Positions 1-8,900 of a DNA stretch of 62,802 nt are shown here, in pieces. The DNA comes from a virus. The first letter of the stretch is position 1. Each line of letters starts with the position of its first letter. The stretch is taken from positions 1 to 62,802 of IMG/VR virus record IMGVR_UViG_3300049726_000091, one strand, 5' to 3'. The translations under genes were made by a program, and so were the position numbers. Below the pieces are notes generated by a model. The model ran no database searches, had not been told where the DNA came from, and was given only the letters and a program-made list of their open reading frames with translations.

Positions 1-786
1 TATAAAATTTATTATGGAAAATCTGGAAATAGAAAATTATTAAGAGATGATAAAAAATTATATTTAAGTTTATTATACTATACATCTCATTTGAATTTAC
101 TTAATAAAAATTTAAATAAATTATCAATGAGATTATATATATTAATTAATAATATTGATATTTATTGTCACAAGCATAATGTATTAAAATTTTGGAGAAT
201 AAATAAGGGTGAATTTAGTATTATTTGTGGAAAATGTGAACCCAAATATCCATCAATTAATTGGTTTAAAAAAACATATTGTGATAATTGGAATTATTAT
301 TATAATGAACGAAAAGAAAATGTTAAAATAAATAAAACAAATAGTATTGAATGGTTTCAACGTAAATTTGGTACTGAATTAGGAATTATAAAATATAAGG
401 AACATGTAAATATTAAAATGAATAAATTATCAATATTAAAAGCAAATAGATATAGTAAAATTTCTCAAGAATTGTTTTGGAATATATATGATAATATAGA
501 TAATAAGAATAATATATATTTTACCGAATTAAATAAAGAATTTGTATTAAGAATACCAGAAAAATTTAATTATGATAAAACAGTAATGATGTTAGATTTT
601 AAACAAAACAATAAAGTTATTGAATATAACGGTACTTATTGGCATTCGAATGATATTGATGATATTAGATATTCCATATTGAAAGATATGGGATTTGAAA
701 TTATGTTTGTAACTTCAGAAGAATATAATAGAAATAATAAAAATAATGAAATCATTAATAAATGTGTTAAATTTTTACAATGTTAA
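1..786 (+). CDS. Vsr/PD-(D/E)xK-like endonuclease between the terminase halves (5' partial)
   Basis: The frame is open to the window edge, so the N-terminus lies outside; the TTG at 91 is not a convincing start. A zinc-knuckle-like CxKH...CGKC pattern lies near the visible N-terminal third, then a segment (EWFQRKFGTELGI) resembling the repeat units of other endonucleases in this window. The C-terminal third has MLDF followed by VIEYNGTYWH, a D...ExN..YWH arrangement of the Vsr-like branch of PD-(D/E)xK nucleases, as in the endonucleases at 36-45 kb. It ends IINKCVKFLQC and its stop overlaps the start of the terminase C-terminal gene (ATGTTAA), so the two are probably translationally coupled. 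The position, immediately before the C-terminal intein piece, fits a homing-type endonuclease occupying a fractured gene. Nuclease family is fairly clear; homing activity is inferred. Confidence 0.75.
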   Translation, partial: YKIYYGKSGNRKLLRDDKKLYLSLLYYTSHLNLLNKNLNKLSMRLYILINNIDIYCHKHNVLKFWRINKGEFSIICGKCEPKYPSINWFKKTYCDNWNYYYNERKENVKINKTNSIEWFQRKFGTELGIIKYKEHVNIKMNKLSILKANRYSKISQELFWNIYDNIDNKNNIYFTELNKEFVLRIPEKFNYDKTVMMLDFKQNNKVIEYNGTYWHSNDIDDIRYSILKDMGFEIMFVTSEEYNRNNKNNEIINKCVKFLQC

Positions 787-1103
787 TTAATACTGAATAT
801 GAAATATTAAATAATTCAGGAAATTTTGTGGATTTTTTGGGAGTGGAAAAATCGAACAAAAAAAATGGATTAAAAATAACTTTAGAAAATGATATGTCAA
901 TTATTGTTAGTGAAGACCATATATTCATTACAAATAATGTTGATATGTATGCCAAATCATTAATACCAAATGTTGCATATTTAACAACAACAGAAGGAGA
1001 TTTTTATGTTAAATCTGTTGAACCGATAAATGATTGTGAATTTTATGATATTGTTGATAGCGAAGGGTGTGAATATTTTGCAAATGGAATCTTAAATCAT
1101 AAT
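780..1103 (+). other. Split-intein C-terminal fragment (IntC, 108 aa) in TerL
   Basis: It contains the late N-terminal beta strands (EYEILNNSGNFVDFLGV), block B with VSEDHIFIT, and blocks F/G: VKSVEPINDCEFYD, then YFANGILNHN followed by Cys. Block A with the nucleophilic Cys1 is missing; the piece begins with Met. A break shortly after block A is the architecture of atypically split terminase inteins such as AceL-TerL and VidaL T4Lh-1, where IntN is only about 16-25 residues. Confidence 0.85.
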
Positions 1104-2087
1104 TGTTCTTTTTTGGGGTCTGGTGATAATTTTATTGCTAAAGAATATTTAAAACGAATTGAAGAAAATGAAAAACTAATTCCAATTCGTCAAGAATATG
1201 TTGATGGTAATATGTGGATTTGGAAAGACCCTGAAGCAGGTGAAGAATATATTATGGCATTAGATGCCTCTCCGGGTCATGGAGAAGATAATTCAACAAT
1301 AAATATACTTAAAACCATAGAAACTATTGAAGAAAAAATAATAGAAAAAGGTGGTAAAACAAAAAAAATTAAAATAAAAAGGCATAAAGTTGAACAAGTT
1401 GCTGAATATTATGGTAAAGTTACACCACAAATGCTTGCAGAAATAGCATATCAATATGGTAGAAAATATAATAATGCATATTGTGTTGTTGATATTACTG
1501 GTGGTTATGGTGTACAAAGTGTTGAAAAATTATTAGAATTTGGTTATGGTAATGAACATGTTCATTATGCTGAAGTAACACATAAACCAAGTAGAGATAG
1601 ATTACAAGGATATATAAAAAAAGGTCAAAAAATAATGCCAGATGGTACAGTAATTAATGTTGATTTAATTCCTGGATTTTTTATAGGTAATAATCGTGCA
1701 TCAGTTATTTTGGAATTACAAAGAGCTATTCATTTAGAAGATGTTATTATTAGGTCAATTAGATTATTAGAAGAATTAAAAACATTTGTAACTGTTGCTG
1801 GTAATAGGGTTGCAGACCATAAACGTACATTTCATGATGATTCAATTATGGGATTATCAATTGGTTTGTATGTTCTTAATTTTGATATGGCGAGATATAA
1901 ACAAAGTAAAGGAATAACTGAACATATGCTTAATGCCATAATAACCAATAATGATATAAATGAAATGGGAAGAAAAATTGATATAAAAAACAGACCAATG
2001 ATTTCACCTAATAGTGTATCACCATTAAATCCATATGGAGCAAATGCATGGTTATTTGATGGTATTAAAGATAAAAAGAAAATATAG
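780..2087 (+). CDS. terL: Terminase large subunit, C-terminal half preceded by split-intein C-piece
   Basis: The product has 435 residues. Residues 1-108 are a Hint/intein C-terminal piece ending NGILNHN, and residue 109 is the +1 Cys of the C-extein. The C-extein opens CSFLGSGDNFI, as in the gp17 linker to the nuclease domain, and carries RNase H-fold nuclease signatures: MALDAS with G.D nearby (about 160-170), VVDITGG (about 236) and HDDS (about 352). The ATPase domain with Walker A and B motifs is absent, so it must be encoded upstream of the window together with the short N-terminal intein piece. After trans-splicing the nuclease half would join the ATPase half to make the DNA-packaging motor. 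Start is ATG 780, overlapping the endonuclease stop. Terminase identity is firm; trans-splicing is inferred from domain boundaries. Confidence 0.93.
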   Translation: MLINTEYEILNNSGNFVDFLGVEKSNKKNGLKITLENDMSIIVSEDHIFITNNVDMYAKSLIPNVAYLTTTEGDFYVKSVEPINDCEFYDIVDSEGCEYFANGILNHNCSFLGSGDNFIAKEYLKRIEENEKLIPIRQEYVDGNMWIWKDPEAGEEYIMALDASPGHGEDNSTINILKTIETIEEKIIEKGGKTKKIKIKRHKVEQVAEYYGKVTPQMLAEIAYQYGRKYNNAYCVVDITGGYGVQSVEKLLEFGYGNEHVHYAEVTHKPSRDRLQGYIKKGQKIMPDGTVINVDLIPGFFIGNNRASVILELQRAIHLEDVIIRSIRLLEELKTFVTVAGNRVADHKRTFHDDSIMGLSIGLYVLNFDMARYKQSKGITEHMLNAIITNNDINEMGRKIDIKNRPMISPNSVSPLNPYGANAWLFDGIKDKKKI

Positions 2088-2126
2088 TATGTATTTATAT
2101 TTAAATGACTTTTTAAAAAAATCGAA

Positions 2127-2135
2127 GTATTTATA
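2127..2135 (+). promoter_or_regulatory. Late-type promoter element, portal gene
   Basis: GTATTTATA, 23 bases before the portal ATG. It is the most typical form of the recurrent element in this window. Confidence 0.6.
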
Positions 2136-2158
2136 AAAAAATATAAAAAATTATAAAA

Positions 2159-4207
2159 ATGGCTGAACCAACAAAAAATAAAGGAACAATATATCAAGAA
2201 CTTAATAAAATGATGAATCTTGATGGTTTTGGCTTTCAAGATAATCAATCTACAAGTGTAATGCTACAAGCATCTACACCACCACCTGAAAGAGCAAAAA
2301 TAATAATTAAAGGTAATAGTCCTGAAGAAATTCAAAAAAAGGGTTTGGAGTTGGAACAAAAAAGAGAACTTCAAAATAAATTTTTTAGAACAACTGATAG
2401 GGGTTTTCAAAAAGCACTTCAATATGAAGCAGCAAGACTACCAGCATATATTGATTATGAGGGTATGGAATATTATCCAATTATTAGTAGTGCATTGGAT
2501 TTATTTATGGAAGAAGCAACTACTATTGGTTTAAATGGTAAAATGTTAAATATATATTCTAACAAAGAAAGAATAAAAATGTTGTTGGAAGAATTTTTCT
2601 ATGATATAGTAAATGTTAATGTTAATTTACCTTTTTGGGTAAGAAATACATGTAAATATGGAGATAATTTTGTATTACTTTATGGCGAACGTAAAAAAGG
2701 TATTACACATGTAAAGCAATTGGTAAATTATGAAATTGAAAGGTTTGAAAGAATTCAAAATGGTAAACCACTGGTTAAATTTAAAGAAAGAATGACTGGT
2801 GATGAATTTAATGTTTTTGAAATAGCTCATTTCAGATTACTTGGTGATGATAAATATTTACCATATGGTAGTTCGGTTTTAAATAAAATACGTAGAGTGT
2901 TCAGACAACTTGTAATGGCTGAAGATGCTATGCTTACATATCGTATTATCCGTGCTGGTGAAAAGAAGGTATTTAAAATAGATGTTGGAAATATTGATGA
3001 AGATGATATTGAAGAATATATTTATAAAGTTGCAACTAAATTCAAAAAAACTGCACAAGTAAATCCGAATGATGGTCAAATTGATTATCGTTTTAATATA
3101 CTTGGTAATGATGAAGATTATTTTATTCCTGTTAGAAATGCAAATACTGAAACTGGTATTGATACACTTCCCGGTGCAAGTAATTTAGATGCTATACAGG
3201 ATATAGAATATTTAAGAGATAATTTATTTATAGGTTTAGGTATTCCAAAACCCTTTTTATCATTTCAAGATTCTGCTGGTGCTGGTAAGAATATGGCACA
3301 ATATGATATTAGATTTTCTAAAAAAATAAATCGTATTCAACAAGCCATAATTCAAGAATTGAATAAAATGGCAATGATTCATTTATATTTATTAGGATAT
3401 ACTGGTGAAGATTTAAGTAGTTTCACTCTTACACTTACAAATCCAAGTACTCAACAAGAATTATTGAAATCTGAATTAATGCGTGATAAAGCACAAACAT
3501 ATACAGAATTAACTCGTGCTGAAGGTGGTATTGCAGCTATGTCACATACTACCGCTAAACGAGTACTTTTCAATATGACTGATAGAGAAATTGTTGAAGA
3601 TTTGAAACAACAAAAAATGGAAAAGGTTGTTATGCAAGAACTTCAAGATTCTCCAGTTACAATTAAAAAATCTGGTTTATTTACTGATATTGATAAACGT
3701 TTTGGTTCACCAGAAGAAGGAATGTCAATGTCTGGTACTACTGGTGGTGAAGCTGGTGCTCCACCTATTGGTGGTGCTCCTGCTCCAACAGGTGGAGCAT
3801 TACCTACTGGTGGTGCTCCTGCTCCAACAGGTGGAGCATTACCTACTGGTGGTGGCGCAGGTGCTGGTGCTCCACCTATTGGTGGTGCTCCTGCTGGGGG
3901 GGGTGGTGCTGAAGCAATGATGGAAAATAAAGAACCTAAATTAAGTGAAGAAGAATATAATAAACATATTGAAAAATTAGTATATGGTAGTAGTAAAGAA
4001 ACAGAAATTAAAAAAGAATCAGAACATACACAAATTATTCAAGAAAACAATAAAATTAATGATTCTTTGAATAACAAAGCATTAGATATGATTAATGAAA
4101 TAAATAATTTATTGGAAAATCGTGAAAGTATAAACACTGGACAAAAAATTATTGAAATACAAGATACTGAAATTATGGATATTGAGAACATTGATTTACC
4201 CGAATAA
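2159..4207 (+). CDS. gp20: Portal vertex protein (gp20-like)
   Basis: The 682-residue product forms the dodecameric ring through which DNA enters and leaves the head. Typical T4-portal segments are visible: AYIDYEGMEYYPIISSALDL (about 98-117), FWVRNTCKYGDNFVLLYG (about 158-175), and the clip/stem region with NLFIGLGIPKPFLSF. It follows terL, as in T4-like phages. The C-terminal 160 residues are unusual: a Gly/Pro/Ala-rich repeat (GGAPAPTGGALPT twice, about 538-582) is followed by an acidic helical tail. The repeat DNA is much more GC-rich than its surroundings and contains eight consecutive Gs at 3896-3903, where slippage would change the tail. The canonical T4 portal is about 520 residues, so this tail is an extension. 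Confidence 0.93.
   Translation: MAEPTKNKGTIYQELNKMMNLDGFGFQDNQSTSVMLQASTPPPERAKIIIKGNSPEEIQKKGLELEQKRELQNKFFRTTDRGFQKALQYEAARLPAYIDYEGMEYYPIISSALDLFMEEATTIGLNGKMLNIYSNKERIKMLLEEFFYDIVNVNVNLPFWVRNTCKYGDNFVLLYGERKKGITHVKQLVNYEIERFERIQNGKPLVKFKERMTGDEFNVFEIAHFRLLGDDKYLPYGSSVLNKIRRVFRQLVMAEDAMLTYRIIRAGEKKVFKIDVGNIDEDDIEEYIYKVATKFKKTAQVNPNDGQIDYRFNILGNDEDYFIPVRNANTETGIDTLPGASNLDAIQDIEYLRDNLFIGLGIPKPFLSFQDSAGAGKNMAQYDIRFSKKINRIQQAIIQELNKMAMIHLYLLGYTGEDLSSFTLTLTNPSTQQELLKSELMRDKAQTYTELTRAEGGIAAMSHTTAKRVLFNMTDREIVEDLKQQKMEKVVMQELQDSPVTIKKSGLFTDIDKRFGSPEEGMSMSGTTGGEAGAPPIGGAPAPTGGALPTGGAPAPTGGALPTGGGAGAGAPPIGGAPAGGGGAEAMMENKEPKLSEEEYNKHIEKLVYGSSKETEIKKESEHTQIIQENNKINDSLNNKALDMINEINNLLENRESINTGQKIIEIQDTEIMDIENIDLPE
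3770..3847 (+). repeat. Two perfect 39-base tandem units in the portal gene
   Basis: Units 3770-3808 and 3809-3847 are identical and encode GGAPAPTGGALPT. Partial degenerate copies flank them (3745-3769 and 3848-3905). Confidence 0.9.
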
Positions 4208-4260
4208 TTTAGATGTATTATTTATATATTGTACGATAATAACATTTATAACTAATTAGA

Positions 4261-4269
4261 GTATTTATT
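4261..4269 (+). promoter_or_regulatory. Late-type promoter element
   Basis: GTATTTATT, 19 bases before the ATG at 4289. Confidence 0.5.
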
Positions 4270-4288
4270 ATAAATCGAATTGTATCAT

Positions 4289-5077
4289 ATGAAAAATGCC
4301 AATATAGGAATTGTTAATTTGATAATTTCAAATAAATTAAAAGATTCATATTTCAATAATAAATTTATTGAAGAATCTAAGAAAATTGCTTTTGATTTTC
4401 TTGATATAATTAAAAGTTCTCCAATTTTAGAATTAGAATTTAAAGTGTTTAATAATATAGAAAATAAATGTATTGAAAGTGATATTGCTGCAACTCGTTA
4501 TATAGATAATAATATAAAATTATTTGAAGTTTATACAATTCAAGAAATTGATAAAGAACACGAAAAATTAACTTCATTATATGAAGAAGTTCCCGCATTT
4601 TATAGTCAAATAGAACAAGATAAACTTAAATTATATGAAGCAATAGATAATCTAATTAGAGAATCTCTTCAAGATTATGATAATATTAATGTTGATAATA
4701 TACATGAATCATTTACTTTAGTTTTAAATCATATAAAAACACCAAGAAAATCATTAATTGAAAATGTTGATGTGAAACCTATTAATGAAGATGTTATTGA
4801 AATTGCAGTAAATAAATTTAATGAAAAATATGAATCATTAAATGAAGATGATAAAAATTTACTTACTACTCTTATTAAATCAAATGATAGTGAAAAACAA
4901 GCACTTCTTGAAACTTATAGAACCGAAACTCTTACAATTTTAGAAAGTATAAATAAAGATAATACTAAAGATAGCGTTGTAAAAGCTATTCAAAAAATAA
5001 AAGAAATGGTTTATAAGCAAAAAGATGTTGATGATAATATTATCAGTTTATATGAACTAAAAAAAGAATTACTTTAA
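4289..5077 (+). CDS. Unknown protein after the portal, possible prohead core component
   Basis: The 262-residue product is acidic, mainly helical by composition, and matches no family I recognise. I prefer ATG 4289 (MKNANIGIVN) over an upstream in-frame TTG at 4280, because 4289 is the first ATG after the promoter element. The position between portal and protease corresponds to the place of small prohead core genes (67/68) in T4, so a head-assembly role is possible but only positional. Its stop codon overlaps that of the convergent transglycosylase gene (TTAA at 5074-5077). Confidence 0.7.
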   Translation: MKNANIGIVNLIISNKLKDSYFNNKFIEESKKIAFDFLDIIKSSPILELEFKVFNNIENKCIESDIAATRYIDNNIKLFEVYTIQEIDKEHEKLTSLYEEVPAFYSQIEQDKLKLYEAIDNLIRESLQDYDNINVDNIHESFTLVLNHIKTPRKSLIENVDVKPINEDVIEIAVNKFNEKYESLNEDDKNLLTTLIKSNDSEKQALLETYRTETLTILESINKDNTKDSVVKAIQKIKEMVYKQKDVDDNIISLYELKKELL

Positions 5078-5925
5078 GTTCTAAGATTTGTTTCATCTAC
5101 TTCAGCTTTATATGAATCAAAAGGTAAATTCATTCCCAAATCATCATAGCCAAAATATCCATGAGGATTACCACCTTTTTGTGTTGGTTTTTTACCGAGA
5201 AGATTAAATATTCTTAATACATAATTAACACCTTCTAATTCATAACCAGATTTATATTTTGCTGCTTTTTGTATTGATGTGCTATATGAGGGGGTACAAA
5301 GTCCTTCACCTCTACTATAACCAAATAATGTACTACTTGTAATACCTTTAGTATATTTATCTGAAATATATTTTAGATATACAAATTGTGCTTTAATCAT
5401 TATTTCAGGATTATTACAAATATTTTGATGTCCATATGGTCTATTTCTACTTCCTAATGGTTTATCGACACGAAATGTATCCATATCCATTGTATTTCCA
5501 GACCAACCAACAGTAAGTGCATTTTTTTCAGCTTGTGTAAAATTACTATTATTTATAATCATACTATATACTGTTGTTGCAATAAATTGATTAATTCCTG
5601 ATGCAGTACTTGTTAGAGGATAATTCCATAATTTATATCCAGATTCTGCATATGCTTGTGCTGCTATTACATTTGGGTCCATTTGATATTGTTGTCCATA
5701 TTTATTAAACCATACAATAAGTGCTTCACCTAATTCTTGATTAGTTTTAATTAATGTTCCATTATATTTTGCTTGAGAATACCAGACTTTTGATGGTGAT
5801 GTTTCAGGATAACAATAAGGTAAAGAACCTTCATTATTTTTACCATTTAATAATGAAGAACCAATACCTTCGCATACACTGCGAATAAATGCTTTACCTT
5901 GTTCTGTTATTGATGTAATTGCCAT
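5074..5925 (-). CDS. Lytic transglycosylase (SLT-like), tail-associated
   Basis: The 283-residue product probably cleaves peptidoglycan during DNA entry. The centre has an SLT/lysozyme-like core: MDPNVIAAQAYAESGY, with the Glu of AESGY as the expected general acid, then ASGINQFIATTVYSMI, which matches the usual (A)xGxxQ(F/L) motif, and a later YLKYISDKY segment. There is no signal peptide, as expected for a virion enzyme rather than a secreted endolysin. It lies one base downstream of the giant hub-like gene in the same operon, which supports a baseplate-associated role. Confidence 0.8.
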   Translation of the reverse strand: MAITSITEQGKAFIRSVCEGIGSSLLNGKNNEGSLPYCYPETSPSKVWYSQAKYNGTLIKTNQELGEALIVWFNKYGQQYQMDPNVIAAQAYAESGYKLWNYPLTSTASGINQFIATTVYSMIINNSNFTQAEKNALTVGWSGNTMDMDTFRVDKPLGSRNRPYGHQNICNNPEIMIKAQFVYLKYISDKYTKGITSSTLFGYSRGEGLCTPSYSTSIQKAAKYKSGYELEGVNYVLRIFNLLGKKPTQKGGNPHGYFGYDDLGMNLPFDSYKAEVDETNLRT

Positions 5926-5926
5926 A

Positions 5927-8900
5927 TTATATTAGTTTAAATGTATACATTGAATTATATTGCGTTTGTGGATAATTTGTTAAAAGTGCTCCTTGTACAA
6001 TTTGACCAGCAGATAAATTACTAATATCTTCATCAATACCTACAAATGCTACTGGATTTAGTACACGAGGTACAGGATATTTTAATATTTTAGTTCCAGA
6101 AAATTCAGTCATCATTTTATTTGCAGTAATTGTATGTTCAACACTTAATATAATATAAGCACCATTAAATAATGGAACGTTTTCAATTTGAAAATATTGT
6201 GTGGGTTGAATTGTTGCATTTCCCATAGAAGTAATTGTTGCTTTATATGACCTATTTTCATATAAATTATAAAGATTTTGACCTTTTGGTGTTGGTGCAT
6301 CTATTTTATTATCACCAGCAAGTCTTGCAAGTATATTAATTGATTCATTTGTATCTGTATATTCTTTACTATCAATTTTTATGTTAGTAAACATTGATTG
6401 ATTTTGTTCACCAAATCTAACTCTAAATGCACGTACTTGTCTAAATTGAAAATTTGAATTTATTTCTTGTTCTTGTTTGGTATCATTTGGAGTTGTATTG
6501 AAATCCTTAACTTGTGGATTACTTAAATCAATAATACCATCATTTATAAATCCATTGGTTTCTGAACTTGATGTTGATGGATAGCTCGATGAACCACCTA
6601 TATACATACATACAAAAGCACTTGATGGATTTAAGGCAGGAACTCCTGTAAGTATTTTAAATGAATCTTCCCAATTAGCGGGATTATCAAATGACATAAA
6701 ATTTTGAAGTGGAAAAAATTCGAAACCATTTGCTGATAATAATTGTGATAATACACTAAAAACAGAAACATTAGTATCTTCAAACAATTGTGGAAGTAAT
6801 TCTGCATTAATTATTGTATCACCAATAGGATTCATTGCTCTATCAACAAATACAAATGAATCTATTAAGTTTTTTCCTGCATCATTATATGGATATCCTT
6901 TAATTGTTTCTGTAGGACTTGTTAACCATTTATCATTTATATTTTTAAAAGAATAATATGTTTGTGTTATAATGTCAACATCACCCTTTATTTTATCTAT
7001 TTTATTTTTTTCTTCTTTTGTTTTTTTATTCATTGCAAGAAGTTCTTCATTTAATTTTACAAAAAAAATGTTAAAAAAACTATTATCTAATTTTTGATAT
7101 ATTTTATTTGTTTGTCTTGTTGCAAGTGATGTATATCCAGCATTATATGTTGTTTTCTTTTCAAAAGTAAGTTCACTAAAAACAATAATATTTTTTCTAA
7201 AAATTAATGAATTAAGTACATCAGGATAAAAATATCCAATAGCACTTGTAGTAGTATTTGTAGATTTTGGATTCAAATATATATCATATGCAATATTTAA
7301 ATCATTATAATAAGTATTTAAAGCATTATCATATGTATCATTACCATAATTTATTGGTAATGGTAAGTCTTTTACTTTCTTATGTACTTCATTATATAGA
7401 TTATTAACATTATTTAATAATGCAGGAAAACCTAAAGAATCATTATAATAGTTATTAAATGCTTCTTTAAATTTTGCTTTATCTTTTACTGATAAATATA
7501 ATTTAACATCATGCAAATCTGCTGCAATAAAATTACCACCATTAGGTAAATATTGACCAACGTCATTTGTATAAAAATCTATAATTGTATTAATCCAAGG
7601 AACATATGTATCACCACCTTCGATTGCATCAATTAATGCTCCAATATATAATGGTAAGTATGTTGGAACTTCAATTACTGCTGGTGTGGTGAATACTAAT
7701 TCATTTAAGCCATTAGGAAATAAATTAAAAGGTCCTAATGCAAATCCAAAATTTGATATCAATAATAATGCACTTAAACGTGCATTATTTGGATATAAAT
7801 TGATATTAATTATTTTATTATATATTAATTTATCAACAGAATTTTCTATAGATTTTTCAATATTTGTTACTCTAAATGATAAACAATCTCTCCATACATC
7901 AACAATACTTGTAGCATTTTCAAGATTACCACTGGCATAAAAATGTGAAGAATCACCAAATGTGTTACCATTTGCTAATGAATTATTAAATGTTGTTATT
8001 ACATCACCATTATTTATAATTGCTGCTGTAACTAAACCACCTAAATATCTTGATTTATATACAGTATTGTCATTAGTAAAATCACCATCTTTATCTTCAA
8101 CATCTTTAATATATAATACATTTTCTTGAGTAAAGTTATACCAAAATTCACGAGGACTGCCAACAAATAATGTTTTATACCAAGGACCTTCTACACCAGA
8201 AGTAAATTTATCAATAGGATTATTTGTATTTTGAGTATCATTTGCAGTTCTCATAATAATAGGAGATGGATATAAATTAATTCCTTCAAAACCAATATTA
8301 TTTTTATTTACATATACAAGTCCATTTGTATCATCTGTTGGTGTTATTGGAAATTCTTTTACTCCATTAGGAATATTATTTAAATTATATAAATTAATAC
8401 CATTTTCAGAAACTTTTGACATATCATTATAAAATGTAACAAGTCCATTAGTTTTTGCATAATTTTCTATAGAACTTTTTACAGCATCAATAAAATCTGG
8501 ATTTGATTGTGTTCCAAGTGATGCAGCTAAATTTGCTGCTTCTGAAGCTGCATATAAATTAATATATTGATTAGTTACATCATTATTATTTACATATACA
8601 TTAGGAATTGTACCTTGAGATAATATGTAATACCTTCTTAATAAAATTTGATAAATTTGTGTTAATTTATCGGAAGAAGAATTAATTGTTCCAATATATG
8701 GACTTACTGGAGATGCACCACCAAGTATTGAGTCAAATGGGGATACTGGTATCCACTTATAACTACCATCATCATTTTGTTCGGCTCTCATATCAAGTTG
8801 TGCTTGAATATTGTGTTGTTTTTGGAAACTATCAATAAAATTTTGTACAAGTGTTAATTCGGGAAAATCAGCACCTTGTTTTTGTAATTCAATTGGTGCA

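Noticed and set aside
768-790. A single-base loss (TGTTTA to TGTTA) fusing the upstream ORF to the intein through Cys1 (reading CLINTEYEIL)
   Set aside because: In frame with the upstream ORF the Cys would join an endonuclease, not terminase. The region after 780 lacks the block A pattern, and starting with Met fits known atypical split IntC pieces. Reported instead as a split intein.
3627-3920. Leu/Val/Gln-rich 97-residue ORF in the portal gene
   Set aside because: It is the portal Gly/Pro/Ala repeat read in another frame.
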